Source of the DNA: Nephrocerus scutellatus
Lineage: Eukaryota; Arthropoda; Insecta; Diptera; Pipunculidae
Direction of reading: 5' to 3'
Length of the DNA stretch: 64,000 bases
NCBI GenBank assembly: GCA_947095585.1
Contig: OX352764.1
Span: forward strand, 124,001 to 188,000
Shown here: positions 38,460 through 52,359 of the stretch, in pieces
Layout of the letters: each line of letters opens with the position of its first letter
How positions within the stretch are numbered: the stretch's first letter is position 1
Notes under the pieces: generated by a model
The model's input: only the letters and a program-made list of their open reading frames with translations
Database searches by the model: none
Told to the model about the DNA's origin: nothing
Position numbers and translations under genes: made by a program

Positions 38460-41158
38460 AAAAACAGTAAACTACAGGTGCGATACGTAGGATCAACTTT
38501 TCAAGACTGATCAGAAAGTATCTCCGTTGGGGGCATCGGGCCTAACTCGATGCTGCTGCTAGCTACTACTTCGTTGTCGATCGTTACCTATATTGACGTT
38601 AACGTTGTGGCTTGTAGGTAGTTGTGGTTCATTTTACTTTAAGTCAAGAGGGAACGAAACGGGTAATACATACCTAGTTACATTGTTGAAAAGAGTGAAA
38701 AAAAAACCAACGTTGCCGTTTTAACTGATCTTCAGACAAATTTTATTACATTTGATTGTATTAAGCTGGCAACTTAACCAGCGATCTAATGTTTTACTAA
38801 TTTCTGTTATGTGTACATTTTTTTTTGATTTGCCTGGTTGAACTACAGAGTTCCTTGCCCCCCTCCCAACGTAACGTGGTGTACAATGTAATTGCTAGAT
38901 GACTGCTGATGATGACACTGATTTTGACTGTTTTACAAAATCAATTTCAGCCTTAATCGTAAAACCTGTCGTTCTGTGTCCTGCTAATGCACCACTGTTA
39001 CTGCTACTTAACTACTTAACTTTGTGGATTTGTATTTGTATTAACACTCATCAATTAATCACAATCACTGACATCCATTACTAGAATCGCAACTTTAAAT
39101 TTATTCTGTCGTGTAGAAAATAAATACCAAAACTATGATTCTTGTTTGCAGTTACTAATTTAGTTTGGGCTGACGATATGGCCTTTTTTACTTTCTTTTA
39201 CATTTTTTGCGTTGCTTTGGCAAAGCCGGCTTAGCTTTACATAGCAACAGCTTTTGGCTTTAAATTTTCGATGTTTTTTAATTGTTATGTGTGTTAAACA
39301 AAACACCGCCTTACGGTGAGCGCTATAACTAAAAAAAGGCTTTAGTTATAAATCCTAAAAACTTTTTATGCTTATGCAATTGTTGCTGTAAGCCAAGCTG
39401 AATTAGCCAAAGCAACGCAGCAATTGTTGTTGTAAGCCAAGCTGGATTAGCCACAGCAATACAGCATATATTAACTTCGCGCGCCCGTGTCTGGCTGGCT
39501 TGCTGGTGGGCAGAATCTTGTGATCAATTTTTAACACACTTCCTAAAGCCCGATTTTATTGAAATTTTGCACATATATTTCCGGTGACAATACTTTCCAT
39601 TAAAATTTGAGTATGATCGGGCAGCGGGGTCGGGGGGCTCCCATACAATTTTTTTCCCGGCATCAGATCATTTCTGTGTGCGTTGTGCGCTGTGGGTAGC
39701 GTATCTTGCTTTACGATTGGGGTTGTTTTGTTGTTGGGTTGCAGTGCTTCGTGTGTTTTTATATTTCGGCCTTTATAGTGGAATTCAGTATACTTTTGGT
39801 TATTAGAGAATTTACATGAAAAATTTTAATTTTTATGGGTTGTGTTTTTATTTTTTGCGAAATGTCGTTTGGTCCACACCATTCTGTCATTTTGTCATTA
39901 GAGAATTTACATGAAAAATTTCATTTCTTACCAGTTAGTTTGTACACTATGTAATTACTATTACGAATATAAACAAAAAAAACTTTATAGATTAGTTTAA
40001 AACGTTCTTCTTATTTTATGGGTGTTCTTCATTTTATTAGAAAGAGGAATGACTATGATATTTTTAAATTTTCAGGAAAGAATAAATAAGGTTCTCAATT
40101 TTTTATTTGGAACTCAGTTTGATATAAAATGAAAACATGCTGTATGCATGTTTTGATCTTTGATGTGGTAAAACACATCTTAAGCACCATCTTACGTATG
40201 AATATTTTCACATAAATATAACCTACTCTGTGAAGTTTTTCATTTACGTTATGGCGTTTATATTGCTATAGTTTGACTTTGGTATATGCCTACAACGAAA
40301 GATGCATTGAATTTGTTTTTGAGATATTAAAGATACAAATAATTTTATATTACTCTGTTTAAGCGTAATTTTTTGCATTTTGAGGCTGAAAATTTATTAT
40401 TATGTATTAATATTATGAGTTAGTATTTCGCACAATGCAAACATATATTACAGTTAGCAGAGTACCTATCATTTTCGACCTTATGAAGTGGTCCGTTGGT
40501 TCTTTGAATTTTTTTTGCTATTGTAGAAGCGACACGAAAGCCTTTAGAATGTGTGATTAAGCTACGTAATAATATGCTAGTAAAGGTGCATTTGCATGTT
40601 TATGTTTGTAGTTTATTATGTTTATATATACATACTCACTTCTTTAATAATATCAAACATTTATAGTGTATGTTGGTATTCAATAAAAAATCAAGCTTTA
40701 CAATTTAACAACTAACTAGAATTTACAATATTAATTAGCATAAAATTTTAGTTATTTTACGCACGACATTGCTTGCGGGATAAATCATTTTAAGTGAACT
40801 TTTTTGGTCTAATTTAACTGTAACGTTGACAATGTTATTATGTTTGTTTTATTATTGGTTTTTTATTTTATTTATTTTTTGTATTTAATCGAGGTTTTGT
40901 TATGCATTGTTTGTATTGAATTTGGCTAATAACTTTTAGATATCTAACATCCAGAAGCATCCTACGCAAAATTTGGTTATATTTCTTTTTTCTTTTTATT
41001 TGAGTCTACCACCGCTAGCTAAGTGGCACTTTACTTTTTATCGATCATTTTCTATTATATCAGAAAGAAAAAAAACCGATATGTTATGTCATTTACGGTT
41101 GTGCTAAACTACGGCGTTTTCTTCTCTGTGTAGCTTTGAACGAACCCTTAAACCTTAG
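38460..41158. other. Gap with family A fragments; 3' UTR of next gene
   Basis: 39,467-39,650 is a family A left arm (ATATTAACTTCGCGCGCCCG, then GGGGTCGGGGGGCTCCCATAC-type block). Inner phrases (TTAGAGAATTTACATGAAAA) recur at ~39,803 and ~39,898. Nearer 41,158 lies the probable 3' UTR of the minus-strand gene, with AATAAA-type hexamers on the minus strand around 40,860-40,880. No other gene is seen. Confidence 0.4.
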
Positions 41159-44100
41159 TTAGCCGGATTTGATCCAACGATCAATCGAGTATTCCAATGC
41201 GGATATCCACCTACAGAATAGTAGCGTACTTATTAGTAATGTCTATTCAATTGAATGTAATGCGCCTACCTTTTTTTGTCCATTTCGGATTCGGTACTGA
41301 AGTAAAAGTATCTAAGCTTAGATTCGGGCGGAATGATCTCAAAGGAGTTTTTCCTACCCGATGCATTAGTTGACATTGATGAAACTTTGTAACCCTGTAA
41401 ACAAGCCATTCCTAGAAGCATTTGAAATTAAAACTGTTCAAAATTAATGCGATGAGCAGCTATTACCAAAAGCACTTTTGCTAGTTGCATCCTGGTAAAA
41501 GTACAAACAGGCATCTTTAAGGACGCAATATCGTTTCGACCATCCGCACCAGCGAGATCCTAGTTTCATAAGATAGCCAAAGCAATCGGGCCGATTTATA
41601 CCATTCGCAGGAAGTCGTAATTTTTGAGAGCTAGAAAAAACATTAAAAATGACACGAACAATAAACTATGAAAAAGCGACAGCATACAAACCTCTTATCT
41701 AACCATGAGTCTGCTTGTGTGGCCGAACGCCTTAACATTGTAATCCACCGAATAGAGATTTCTTCTGTGTCGGCAGCTAAACACATTGGTAAACCCTCAC
41801 TGGAGTCAATTTTAAAAGCAAAAGATTTGCCAATATCTGCCGGACATTGTTCTACAGTGTGCTTTGCCAATATAATTGCTCCCACGGGTTGAGTGTCCTG
41901 TTTGCGACAATAATATGTAATTTAATAGTGACGGCATTGTTTTGTATGTTAATGATTTGTTTACTTCTTCTGTCTTATAATAATAAAGGCTATGGTCGGG
42001 ACGCAAACAAAACCATCGGCGGGCCCACTTCCTGGAACTCGGTGATCCTTTAGCTTGACCACTCTGACGCCACAAATAACCACTTAACAGAGCTGAACTC
42101 GGTAATTCCTGTTGTTCGTTTAACAGCACACTAATAGTCCTTGCGACTTCCAACTCGAGAGTATCGCAACCTGCATGCGCAATCTTAACCACTTCAGTAT
42201 GATGTTTATCCAGAACTGGAACCCCATTGACAGATATAATTATATCGCCAACTTCCAGGCCAGAACTTTCAGCCGGCGTGTCAGGTTCTATTGCTGCAAC
42301 CACTACCGGCTTTGAACCGTGTATCCGAAATCCGAATTCACCCGAATTGCTTTTAACTACGACAGTCTTGTCGATCTCTGTAATGTAAAACAAACATGAA
42401 TTGGGTATGGATGAGGACAAGACATCCAGCATGAGATAGATGAGTGTGTAAATATAAAATATTAAAAAAACTGAATACCATTTTTCCTGCTAGTTATCCT
42501 TGACAATGCCTGACTTTCTCTTGCCCAAACTAATAGCATTAGCTTAAAAATGTCTTCCAACATTTGGCGGAATGACTCCGGAGAAGAATTCGGTGGGAGA
42601 AATTCTAAAAATGGGCGAACAAGTAATTTCGAATGTATTCCCATTTCGACGACGTCACGTTGACTGATTAAGGCCATTTATTTATAGAAATTTCGACCCT
42701 TCCCAACCTACCAATCATTTCCAACAACTTTTTACTGACCGAACAAAAAATATTACTCGCCTATTCAACAACACACCGCAATAATAAGAAAATAAAACAT
42801 TTGTATGTTTCCCTGTTTAATATACTCGTACTAAGTATATTTTTAGAAAACAAATAAATTACTCAATTGCTATGTTCTTAAACACTACAAAAGTTTCCCC
42901 TTCGTGGACAGTCGAAAAACTTAATTCAACTGAGAGCAAACATCTTACATATATCTGCTTAAATATGTACAAAGCTACGAAACACGCAACTCGTTTGTTT
43001 TGTTTAACAAAACTTTTTTATAACAAAAAATTATGTGGCAGCACTTGATGCTCAATTTTAATAGTTTATTAATTAAATAGTAGTGTATGTTACGGAAATG
43101 AAGAAATTATGATACGATATGAAATGGTTGTAAAGCTGAAATTTTGCACAGGAATTCCAAGTGGGTCGATGGCCCTCATCCGCCATACTTTCCCTTTTCT
43201 AAAACTTGCAAGCGCAATATCAAACAGCTAGTACTTTACAAATATTTACAATCTGGGCAAAGAAGCATAATTTTACAAAGGTCAACACTTTTAAAAGTAG
43301 CGTAGTAGAAATTATTAAAATATTACAATTATTCCTAAAAAGGAAATGCGGCCTCGGGTATAGCTAAAGAAAGATTCCTTTTGATTTCAAAATTAACATT
43401 AACCGTTTTAACGAGCTTACTCGGTTAGGTACGACAATCATAGGCAAAGGCATCGTTTTAGAACACTTACTGAAGATGTTATTCTTTTGGCGATGGTACA
43501 TCTCCAATGTGCAGCGTCGCTGGACTAAACGATGCAAGATGACTTGGTATTTGGAGTGAAAATTTTTTTCGGATTCCGTAGATGATCTTCGATCACGATG
43601 ACGATCTATTACGTAAACAAACAAAAAAAATATAAAACGTAAACTGTCTGATCTTACTTGAACCATTACCGACCGAAACTTTGATGATCCAGTTGTATCC
43701 AGACATCAGCATCTGTTAAACGGTTGTATCGACTATGGTCATAGTTGCCCCGATAAATAATTTGATTCTTTTGCTCGAAGGTATTTTTATGTTCAGGCAA
43801 AACACAAGGACTTGATCCAGCCGCACGTAATGCTGAAGGACTGTTCAATATGTTTTCTTTTCCACGCTCTTCGCTCTGCAAAATAAAATAAAACATACAC
43901 GGAAGTTACCACCTAAGAACCAGATTTCTGTTGATCATCCTTACTTATAGCTTATTTCTGAAAAAATTACTCTTAGATATTGGAATACCAATATGTGCAT
44001 TTTTGAAAACGACCCACTATGTATAAGTGAATGAGAAAAGAGGTTAGCTTACCTTAGCCCTTATATTCTCTTGACGGCTCTTGTAATGTCTATTTCGGTC

Positions 44101-47100
44101 GCCGTGATGTCTTTCCTCAGATCGGAACCGTTTGTCCATCTTTTTGTATAGTCGATGTGATAACTTTGTTGTAACCGGGGAGTCAGCGAAATCCGCCGGC
44201 GGCTTGACTATATCGTGTGGAGCTTGTCCGGCGGCTTTGTCAACGCATGTTATTGACTCTTGTGACCCGCATCCACTACCTTTAGCTGCATCGTTCACAG
44301 AACCTACTTCTTTTCCACAATGCGAGCACTGGGCATGGTGATCCGGCACTAATGCATCGGTTTCACTGTAAAATACCGAGTCGGATCCTGGCGAAATCGA
44401 ACGCAATGATTCAACTGATTTCGCTTTTAATTGGTGTGAATGCGTCTCGATAGAACAGGCCATATTTGATGTGGACGCTGGCTTCTGAGGATAGATGCTT
44501 GTTGTTTCATTGTTTGGCCTGTCTTCGGGTTGACTATAATCTAAGAGTTTTTCTGCACTTCTTGTAGGGTGCCTCAGAGGTGTTAGTCCATTCTTCTGCT
44601 TACGCAGGTTGCTCTCATCGCGAGATGTCCTTTTGAATTGTCTTCGCATTTTTGGGCGAATTTTTTTGATTTTGTTGGGACTTGAAGCGTCAAGAACAAT
44701 TGTGGCTGCCTGATTTTCTAAATGTAGATCTTTTCTATTTGCTGTAATCGTCGTTGGTGATGGAGTTGACTTTTTAATTGGGCTTGTCAAAGCTCTAAGA
44801 TTCTCGCTTTCAATATCAAGTTTCATTGTTGTTTTCCTTCGCCTGCGGTCATCTTCCAACTTGTGCCGACGGAACTTTGTTGCCTGACCATCGTCATCAT
44901 TAGGACTTTCGTAATATCCCGAGGAAGAATATCTCATTTCACTGCGTTCATCGTCAGACATTGACTCTGTTTTCTTTTTGGTAACAGGAGTTTCTACTTC
45001 ACTGGTGTCCATTTTAACTGGTGAAATCTGTCTCGGAGAAGATGTCGTATTTGTCATTTGTACTGTCGCATCTTCTGATTTCCTTACTGAAGAAGTCTGC
45101 GCTAAGGCCGCCTTTTTATAGCTTCCGGATGAAGTGCTGCTAACTGAATGAGCAGGCGATATTTTAGTTACATTTCGTGCCACCTTTTGCGGAGCTAGAG
45201 CTAAGCTGTTTTCTAAACGTGTTGCCAATGTTGCATTATGATGTGGATCATCGTCGTTTAAGCCATCTCCACGTACTGAATATAGGGAGGATGCGCTTTC
45301 AAAAGATGATCCATCGTGAGTTTTCTCCGTTTGGGAACTTTGTGCTGACACTAATAAAAACGTTAAAAAGTATTTGTCAGTATTTTATCGTTTCGAAGAT
45401 TTATGCAGTACATTAATTCTACGATTCTAAAAAGACGTCTTTTTTGCAAGCATTTCACCAAGCAACATCGTCAAATACCGTTATTTTGAAGATAGTGGAT
45501 GCATTACGAAAAGGGTTGGGTTCGGGGGATGCTTTTCGGACTCAGACGAAAGTCCAATGGACATTTTTGACATACACACTAACATGAACGTGCTATAACA
45601 TAAATGTAAATGACTTTGACTTCAAACCTGGTACTTGTGTAGTTGATGATGAGCTTGTTGTTGTATGCGGGGTCTTAATACCTGGAGTATGTTTCGATGT
45701 CTCTGTACATGTCACATACTCATCAGTATTTGTACTGCATTCGGAAATATCCGTGTTGTTTATGTTGATTCTGCCAATGGAATCCGCCCTACCATAAATA
45801 GAAAAAGAATCTTCAGCAGCTTGATCAACTCTCTGTGTGTTTGGAAGCTCCAAGCACCTGCAAAACATAAAATGATTACTGCATTGATGAAGAATTTCGT
45901 ATTCGGTGTATTTTGAATTACGAAAACACTGTTAGTCTTTGGAATGACAAAATTGGAAGCCTTGGAAAAAAAATAATATAATAGCCGTTTAAAATTGGCA
46001 GACTATCTCGATTTTCATATTAAAAAGGTTTACCGTATCAATTAAATTTTTTTATGATGCTTCACTGATGTTTGGAAGGAACCGTAAGGATTTTTTTTTT
46101 GATAGTGATCCGGCCCCCGGGCTTGGGGTTCTCCCATACAATTTTTTTTAAATGTACCGGATCTTTTTTAAATTTTATACACATGTGTATCCGATTAGAG
46201 AATTTATAAGAAAAATTAAATTTAATTCTTATGGGCTGTTTTTACAACTGTTTTTTATATGAATTTGTTTATTATTTTTGCCGATATTAATGTAGATTTT
46301 ATTGTTTCTGGGTGGCTGCGGTGGTCGATTGTTAGAGGTGGGTCAGTTGATGTTAGGTCAGTGGGCGGGTGGTCAGTTGGGTGGAGGTCAGTTATATGGA
46401 GCAGCTACTCCCGGCATTTCCTAGTTAGAAATAAAAGTGTTATTTTATGGGGGAGCACATATAATCGTCACATATCGTATGTTGTCGCACATATAAAAAT
46501 AAGACACCATTGCTGATAATTTTCCATACTTCTGTTTGCAATAGAATGCGGTGATATTCAAGACATTCCCAAAACGAATAGTTTACCTATTTTGTTTAAA
46601 AAATGTTTAGTGCAGTATACTCACAATAAGGCTTATTTGGTGTCGAAACATATAATAAAATAAACATAGTAAAGAGGTGTCCCACAGCCACAACTGAAAG
46701 TCATATCCGAATGGCAAATTGAGCTTTCTATGACAGTAACAATTGCTATATTGCTTCCAACAAAAAAATAAAAATTACAACACAAACACATGAAACAAAA
46801 AATTCACCAATTGATTAGGTTAGTTTTTGCTGTTGCTTTGATCAGCCGTTAACCACAAAAAATACCGAACTCATTTTGTTGAAAGCATTATAGCAAATTA
46901 GGATAATTATCCGACATTTGCTAGAGGCTGATCCTCGAAACCTTTTTTGTTTAGTTTTTCTGTGATTCGAAATTCGAACATTCCGCAAATATTTTAGTAC
47001 TTTTTTAATATACTCATAATCGTATGGCAAGATTACTGAAGTCGTGTCATTTTTAATGAGATTAATTGCATGACAGGAATGTACTGAATTAGTGTTGGGC

Positions 47101-50100
47101 AAAATCGAATGATTTGAATAATCGATTATTTAGTATTCGAATGATTGATATAATCGATTATAATTAGAATGTTCATTAAGGATATGAGATATGAGAACAA
47201 GTACGAGTACTTAAAATGAATTCAAGTTCTCGTTTCTCATGTTTGCCGCAGTTCAGTTCATTAATGTTTCGGTTGCAACCAATGCCAATTTAAAAAAATA
47301 GAGAAATACAAATATTAGATTTTTTTAAATTTTTAAAAAGGTACAGATCATAAAGGAGCCGCGTCCGCTATGGTAACTACTGTAAAAAGAGCTGTCAAAT
47401 ATCAAAATACTACACGAAAATCTAATAATGTGAGCACAAAGGATAGTTGTGAGAGCCTACTGCTGTGCACTCTGGTACACATTGCTTAACTTTAATGTAA
47501 ATTGTTTTTTCATACAAACTCTGCCCCAGAGTTGTTTTTTGGTTGTCAAATTGTTCGTTTCTTCTTCAAAACGACTCTACCGTAGAGCGAAAGCAGATAT
47601 GTATATTTTAGGAGATTTACCCCTTTTTTCACTAACTAAAACAACAACAGTATCATACGTCATACCTCATATCTGAATTTTGACAGTAAAAATATCTGTT
47701 CGATAAGTCCGACATAAAAAACAAACAAACCCTAGATTTGTTTGTATTCTTTTCACATAGTAAACATAAACAAAGCTAACAAACCCTTGGCGTTTCAAAA
47801 AATAAAAAAAATTACCAACTTGTAAAAAATGCATGATAAGAAAATGATAAATAAAATTATATTCGCCAGAGACATTTATTAATTTATTTGACTTACTTCT
47901 GTGCTATTGTCCAGGTATGGCTCGTAGTTAATTTTTTAACATCTTGTACTGGTATAAGCGTTTCTGATAACTTTCTGTGTGCAACAGGTGACTTTCTCGG
48001 TGACTTTGAATTTAATTCACTAACAGACGATGCAGATGTTGAGTAAGCCATTAATGTACTCATAATATCAGGAACTTTTAAGGTTGAAACATAATCTCGG
48101 GGTTTTTGAAGCGAGTTCGCCGTAACGGTTTGAGTTACAGTCGACTTTACCAAAGAGGGCACGATAGAGGGACTCTGTGGAAGAAAAAACAAAAGATTGG
48201 CATTGCGTTATTACATCTGACATTCGTACGACTTTGTACCTATGCTATTTACAATACCTGATCTGAAAATTGTTCCTCCAAATCCCAAACTTCCGTATCG
48301 ATTGAGCTACGTTGTTGGTGCTGCAGTATTAGAGTCTTTCTTTTTGATGATGGAGTCAGAAGCAGAGAGAGATCCGTAGTCTCGATGGTATCACGTGGTT
48401 CAGCAGTAAGAACCGTCACTTGTGATTCATTCCAATTTCCATCGGAATGGTCCCGTGTTAAGTCATTTGCGAGCGAGTCCGAAGAAGGGTATGTTGATGT
48501 GTTTGCCAGTAAGTTATCCTGACAGGGGCTAGGAGGACCTGATTTGTGCATTCGCTCCTCCCCGTTGACGTCTCGATCATCTAGGCTGATTGATCGCATT
48601 CTAAATCGGTCGCGTTTTTTTAGTTCGCTTGCCGTTGTCTCATTAGAGGTACTTATAATAATGTTATGAATGTTTGTGCTTTTAACTATTGTTTCGTCCC
48701 TAATAGGCACATTTTCGTACAAGTTATTCTTCTTTTGGTCATTTTTAATCTGTTTACTCTCGCGCTCTAAACTGTTTTGTAAAAGACTGTCCTGACTGGC
48801 TGGGTGGTTAAAAGGCGCCTGTAAAGAATCCTGTTTTTGAAAAATGTCTCCTAATATAACACCATCAGAATAGGTCTTTTGGAGTTTTTTACGTCTATAT
48901 TGCTTTGTAGGACTTGGTTTTGGAGAGACATGCGGCTTGAAATCGATAAAAATCTCCCTTTCTTCCTTACAGTAGTCCACAGCTTCACCCATTCTTGGCG
49001 CCGTACCTTTCTGGGCTACTAGTGCTTCTAATGTTATTACAGCAGGCAAGTTTTGCTGGGAAAATTCTCTTTGCATTGATGCTGGATCATTTTCTTTCTT
49101 AGCTGTCAGTGGATTGGGCATCGATGGTCTTCGCATAGTTTCGGGTTTAAATTGAACTTCATTGTTGTTTTGCATAGAGATCATTGATAGCCGCCTTGAT
49201 GCCTCAGATATTGGCAGGATATGATATTGTTGAGGTGGAATCGCTTCCCTTGGAGACTCCACTGTAATCGGATTTTTCTCCATTAGTTCTGTGAATTCTG
49301 TTATATGACGGCAAATTTCATTTGAGTGCATTGGCTCACGACGCGGCAAACTGTGCGAATATAACTCGTTATTAAAACAACGGGTTCCGCACGCTCTTCG
49401 TGGCAAGCTATTTCGTTCGTACTCTAGAGGGAAGATGCCACTCTCTTCATTTAAAGAACTTTCGGGATTTGACAAAAGTGTTTGATAACCCTCTGGACAT
49501 GTTGTAGTGATGCTACTGCTGCCATTGTTGTTGTGCTGAGAAACACTTGAGATCATCGCGAAGCTTTGTATTGAGGAGCAATATGAATGATTACTGTCCT
49601 CTGATGTTTTACTCGAGTTTTTCCAACTGCAAATGTTTGAGGATATTCCTAGTTGGCTTAATTGATGATTTGATATGCCTATCTGGTCTGGTGGGTAATA
49701 GGGCTTAATATTAGGTTTTTCATTTTCGATGGTGGTACTCTTTAGAAGTGTTTGCATTGGAGATCGCGAGAGTTCCTCTGATTGAGTTCGATGCAAGTAC
49801 TCATGTTCGAGCAGTATTCTGTTTATAGAGAAAATGTTTAGAGAAAATGATAAATAACAAATATGATTTGTTTAAATGGAAAAAGTTATACTGGTGTTTT
49901 TCCTGTGATTGGCAGGCATCCTCATCTCCAGCTGGAGTTCTTTCCCCGTTCGTCATTTCTAACAAACTCTTGGTTAGTTTGCGTCCATTAAGGACACCAT
50001 TCGTTTGAGCTCCTTGTGAAACAACTTTTACCTGAAAGAATCACAAGTTATAACAATTTATGGTTAAGTAGTTCCATTATCGTAACCTTTTGTGTTGTCC

Positions 50101-52359
50101 GGGGGCTAAGAGCTAGAATATGAATAAAATTGTCTTTTCTGTTCTCGGTTTGAGTGGCCTGCGTCTTCACGGCATTTCTTTTGATCTTCTCCACGACAAC
50201 GATTTCAGTGAGTGCTGCGGGTGAAGTTGTAGGGACGTTGGCCGGCTGTCCAATACCAGCTCCGATACCTACTCCAACACCAACGCTAGGCAAATCGTCT
50301 ACTAAATTCCTTGCCGTAATAATCGATATGGGCTTATCCGCATCTACTGAAGAATGCTGCAATGGAATTTCATGGCGATAAATTGGAACAAGAACACTCT
50401 GATGAATATGGTATGGCGGCGGCTGCTGTACAAGCGCATGATGCTGATGGGGTTGTCCATGGATATGTTGGTGTGCATGCGGATGGCCGTGGGTATGTTG
50501 ATGTATCAAAGTATTTCGCTGCTGCGAAGCGTTTACTGTACCAAAGTCTGCCTGCTGAAGTGATTGCTGTTTCTGTTGCTGAGGCGCTTGTTGACTGATA
50601 GTTGTTTCATATATTGATCCCGAAGTTATTATTGGCTTCTTTCCTCCTAATAGCCGTTCCTGGCTTCGGGTTCCTTCCATTCTCCCAGATAACCGCAGCC
50701 CCAGTGATATATCGTCGAATGAAGTAAGTGTATGAGATCGTGCAAAGCTCACGTGCTTGGTCCTACCAAAGACAAAAAAGAATAAAGTGTGACTTCTGTT
50801 ACTTTGAAACGAGGTATCTTACCTTGGCGTTGATGGTACCGGTGCTGGCGGTGGAGGTGGCAGCCCAACGTGTGCGGGACAGCGGTAAATGCTGAGAATA
50901 ATTGCAATAATTAGTAGAAATTGCTTTTAAAATGTACACGTGCTTATGTATATAAGTGTGTTTTAAAAAATTTAATTTGAGGAGCATGGTTTTAAAAGCT
51001 CTATGTCCACTTTGATTCTCCGCGTAGGTGTTACTTAGAATCAGTATACCTATTTAGGTGGGGTTGCTACATACCAAGTTATTTGCTCGGAGCTTTGGCT
51101 CGTAAATGCTTGTGGTTCGAATGTTTTAACAATGAATGCATCCTCATGAAACTCATCCATTGATGCCATCTCACAGTTAGCTCTTTGGTGGTTGTAGGTG
51201 GAGAGCGAAGTTAAAGAAACAAACAAACAAACAAACTTAATTCATTCATTACACCGATTAAACTAACTACCAAAACTGAAGATAACCCAGAAAGAAAAGA
51301 TACTCGGACTTTACCGATATAAGTTAAGAGAAGCTATAAGAGTGGGTAGAGAGAGAGAGAGCGACAGAAGAAACTGATAAGAGACACTTGAACGTAAACG
51401 GAGACGTCGAAAGCGTTTTTGACTTCGACGAAAGCGGAAGCAAGGAAAAGATTATAAAACTGCACATGCCAATAATAATTAATTAATTGTGGACAAAATA
51501 AGCATGTGTCTGTGTGTGTGTGTGTGTTTGTGTGTGAATATTTTTTGCTTGTCGATTAACAAACACACAACAACTACTCCATATCCTCACCTTCGATCAG
51601 ATGCACGAGTTAAACTTTCATCTTCATTAAATCCCACTGAAGCTGAAATTGGTTCTATCCAAGAATATTGATTGCTTCCAAAATTATCTGCACACTTAGC
51701 CGTACTCAGTATGGAAGCTGGTTGGCGCCGAAAATATGAACTCTCCAAATCGCTTTCCGGCAATTGTATTCCCTGGTTAAAATGATGATGGTACCTGCAT
51801 AATAGTTCGTTAACATTACTTCTCTAAGAGTTATTCTGTGATGGCAGCCCGTCATACCTGGGGTATTTGTAAAATGGTGCATATGCGGCAAGATTTTCAT
51901 CTGATGGCGCTCTTCGGCCAACGCAAACGCCTAAAAATGAATGCGGTGTTCCTCTGCGGGACAAACAGCCGAAAAAACGTTCTCTTTTTGGCCTTTCTAT
52001 TGTATTTAACTGTCGGTCTGTGAGGCAATACTGAGAATGATAAAAGTCACAATGTACATTGAAAATCACCCTTTAAAATTAATATGTGTGATGAGTGTAT
52101 AGTTTAACTTGTTCTCTGATGTCTCCCTTAGAATAGACTGAAGTTCTTGGATGAAGCTCCGTCGGTGAAGAGGTTCGCAACCTACGTCTGCCCATATTTT
52201 CATCTTCGGAATCGTAGCATCTTTCAACCTGAATGGAAGTTGTCTACCGCCGAGCAGAAAACGAAAGTAAATGCATTGCTAGAAATGTTCTTTAATATGC
52301 AATTAGTCTTACCTTGGTAGAGGCATCAATGTTTCCTAGGGATACTGCATGTTGCAAAC
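41159..52359 (-). CDS. Large disordered protein with C-terminal PDZ-PH-PH
   Basis: Probable membrane- or cortex-associated scaffold, ~2,100 residues visible. Exons: 52359-52313, 52228-52109, 52030-51858, 51794-51591, 51182-51075, 50891-50823, 50762-50087, 50031-49892, 49818-48258, 48174-47897, 45857-45628, 45350-44053, 43875-~43670, 43605-43471, 42663-42479, 42377-41965, 41897-41692, 41630-41467, 41411-41270 and 41210-41159. Phases agree except around 43,670 and between 43,471 and 42,663, where a donor choice or a small exon is unresolved. The first ~1,600 residues are Ser/Gln/His-rich. A helical stretch ([14 protein letters not shown], then a Leu-rich exon) precedes the PDZ ([15 protein letters not shown]). 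PH1 follows (SGYLWRQ...RRWFCL, split by an intron), then PH2 ([21 protein letters not shown]), ending at TAA. The first exon found starts in mid-codon, so the 5' end is missing. No GEF or GAP domain is seen. Ortholog not named. Confidence 0.85.
46098..46235. repeat. Family A fragment inside intron
   Basis: Contains GTGATCCGGCCCCCGGGCTT, TTCTCCCATACAATTTTTTT, CACATGTGTAT and TTAGAGAATTTATAAGAAAA, the module of family A. It is followed at 46,305-46,400 by a short G-rich run with repeated GGTCAGTT/GGTGGGTCAG words. Confidence 0.55.
47515..47665. repeat. Degraded copy of the 19.4-kb unit's left edge
   Basis: The phrases TTGTTCGTTTCTTCTTCAAA, ACTCTACCGTAGAG, TTTAGGAGATTTACCCC and CTAAAACAACAACA parallel, in order, the first ~150 bp of each duplicated unit (19,420 and 23,243). 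The left edge of the tandem unit is therefore itself a dispersed repeat. Confidence 0.5.
51505..51537. repeat. (GT)n-like microsatellite in intron
   Basis: An interrupted GT/TG tract lies in an intron of the PDZ-PH-PH gene, just upstream (minus strand: downstream) of the exon ending at 51,591. Confidence 0.8.
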
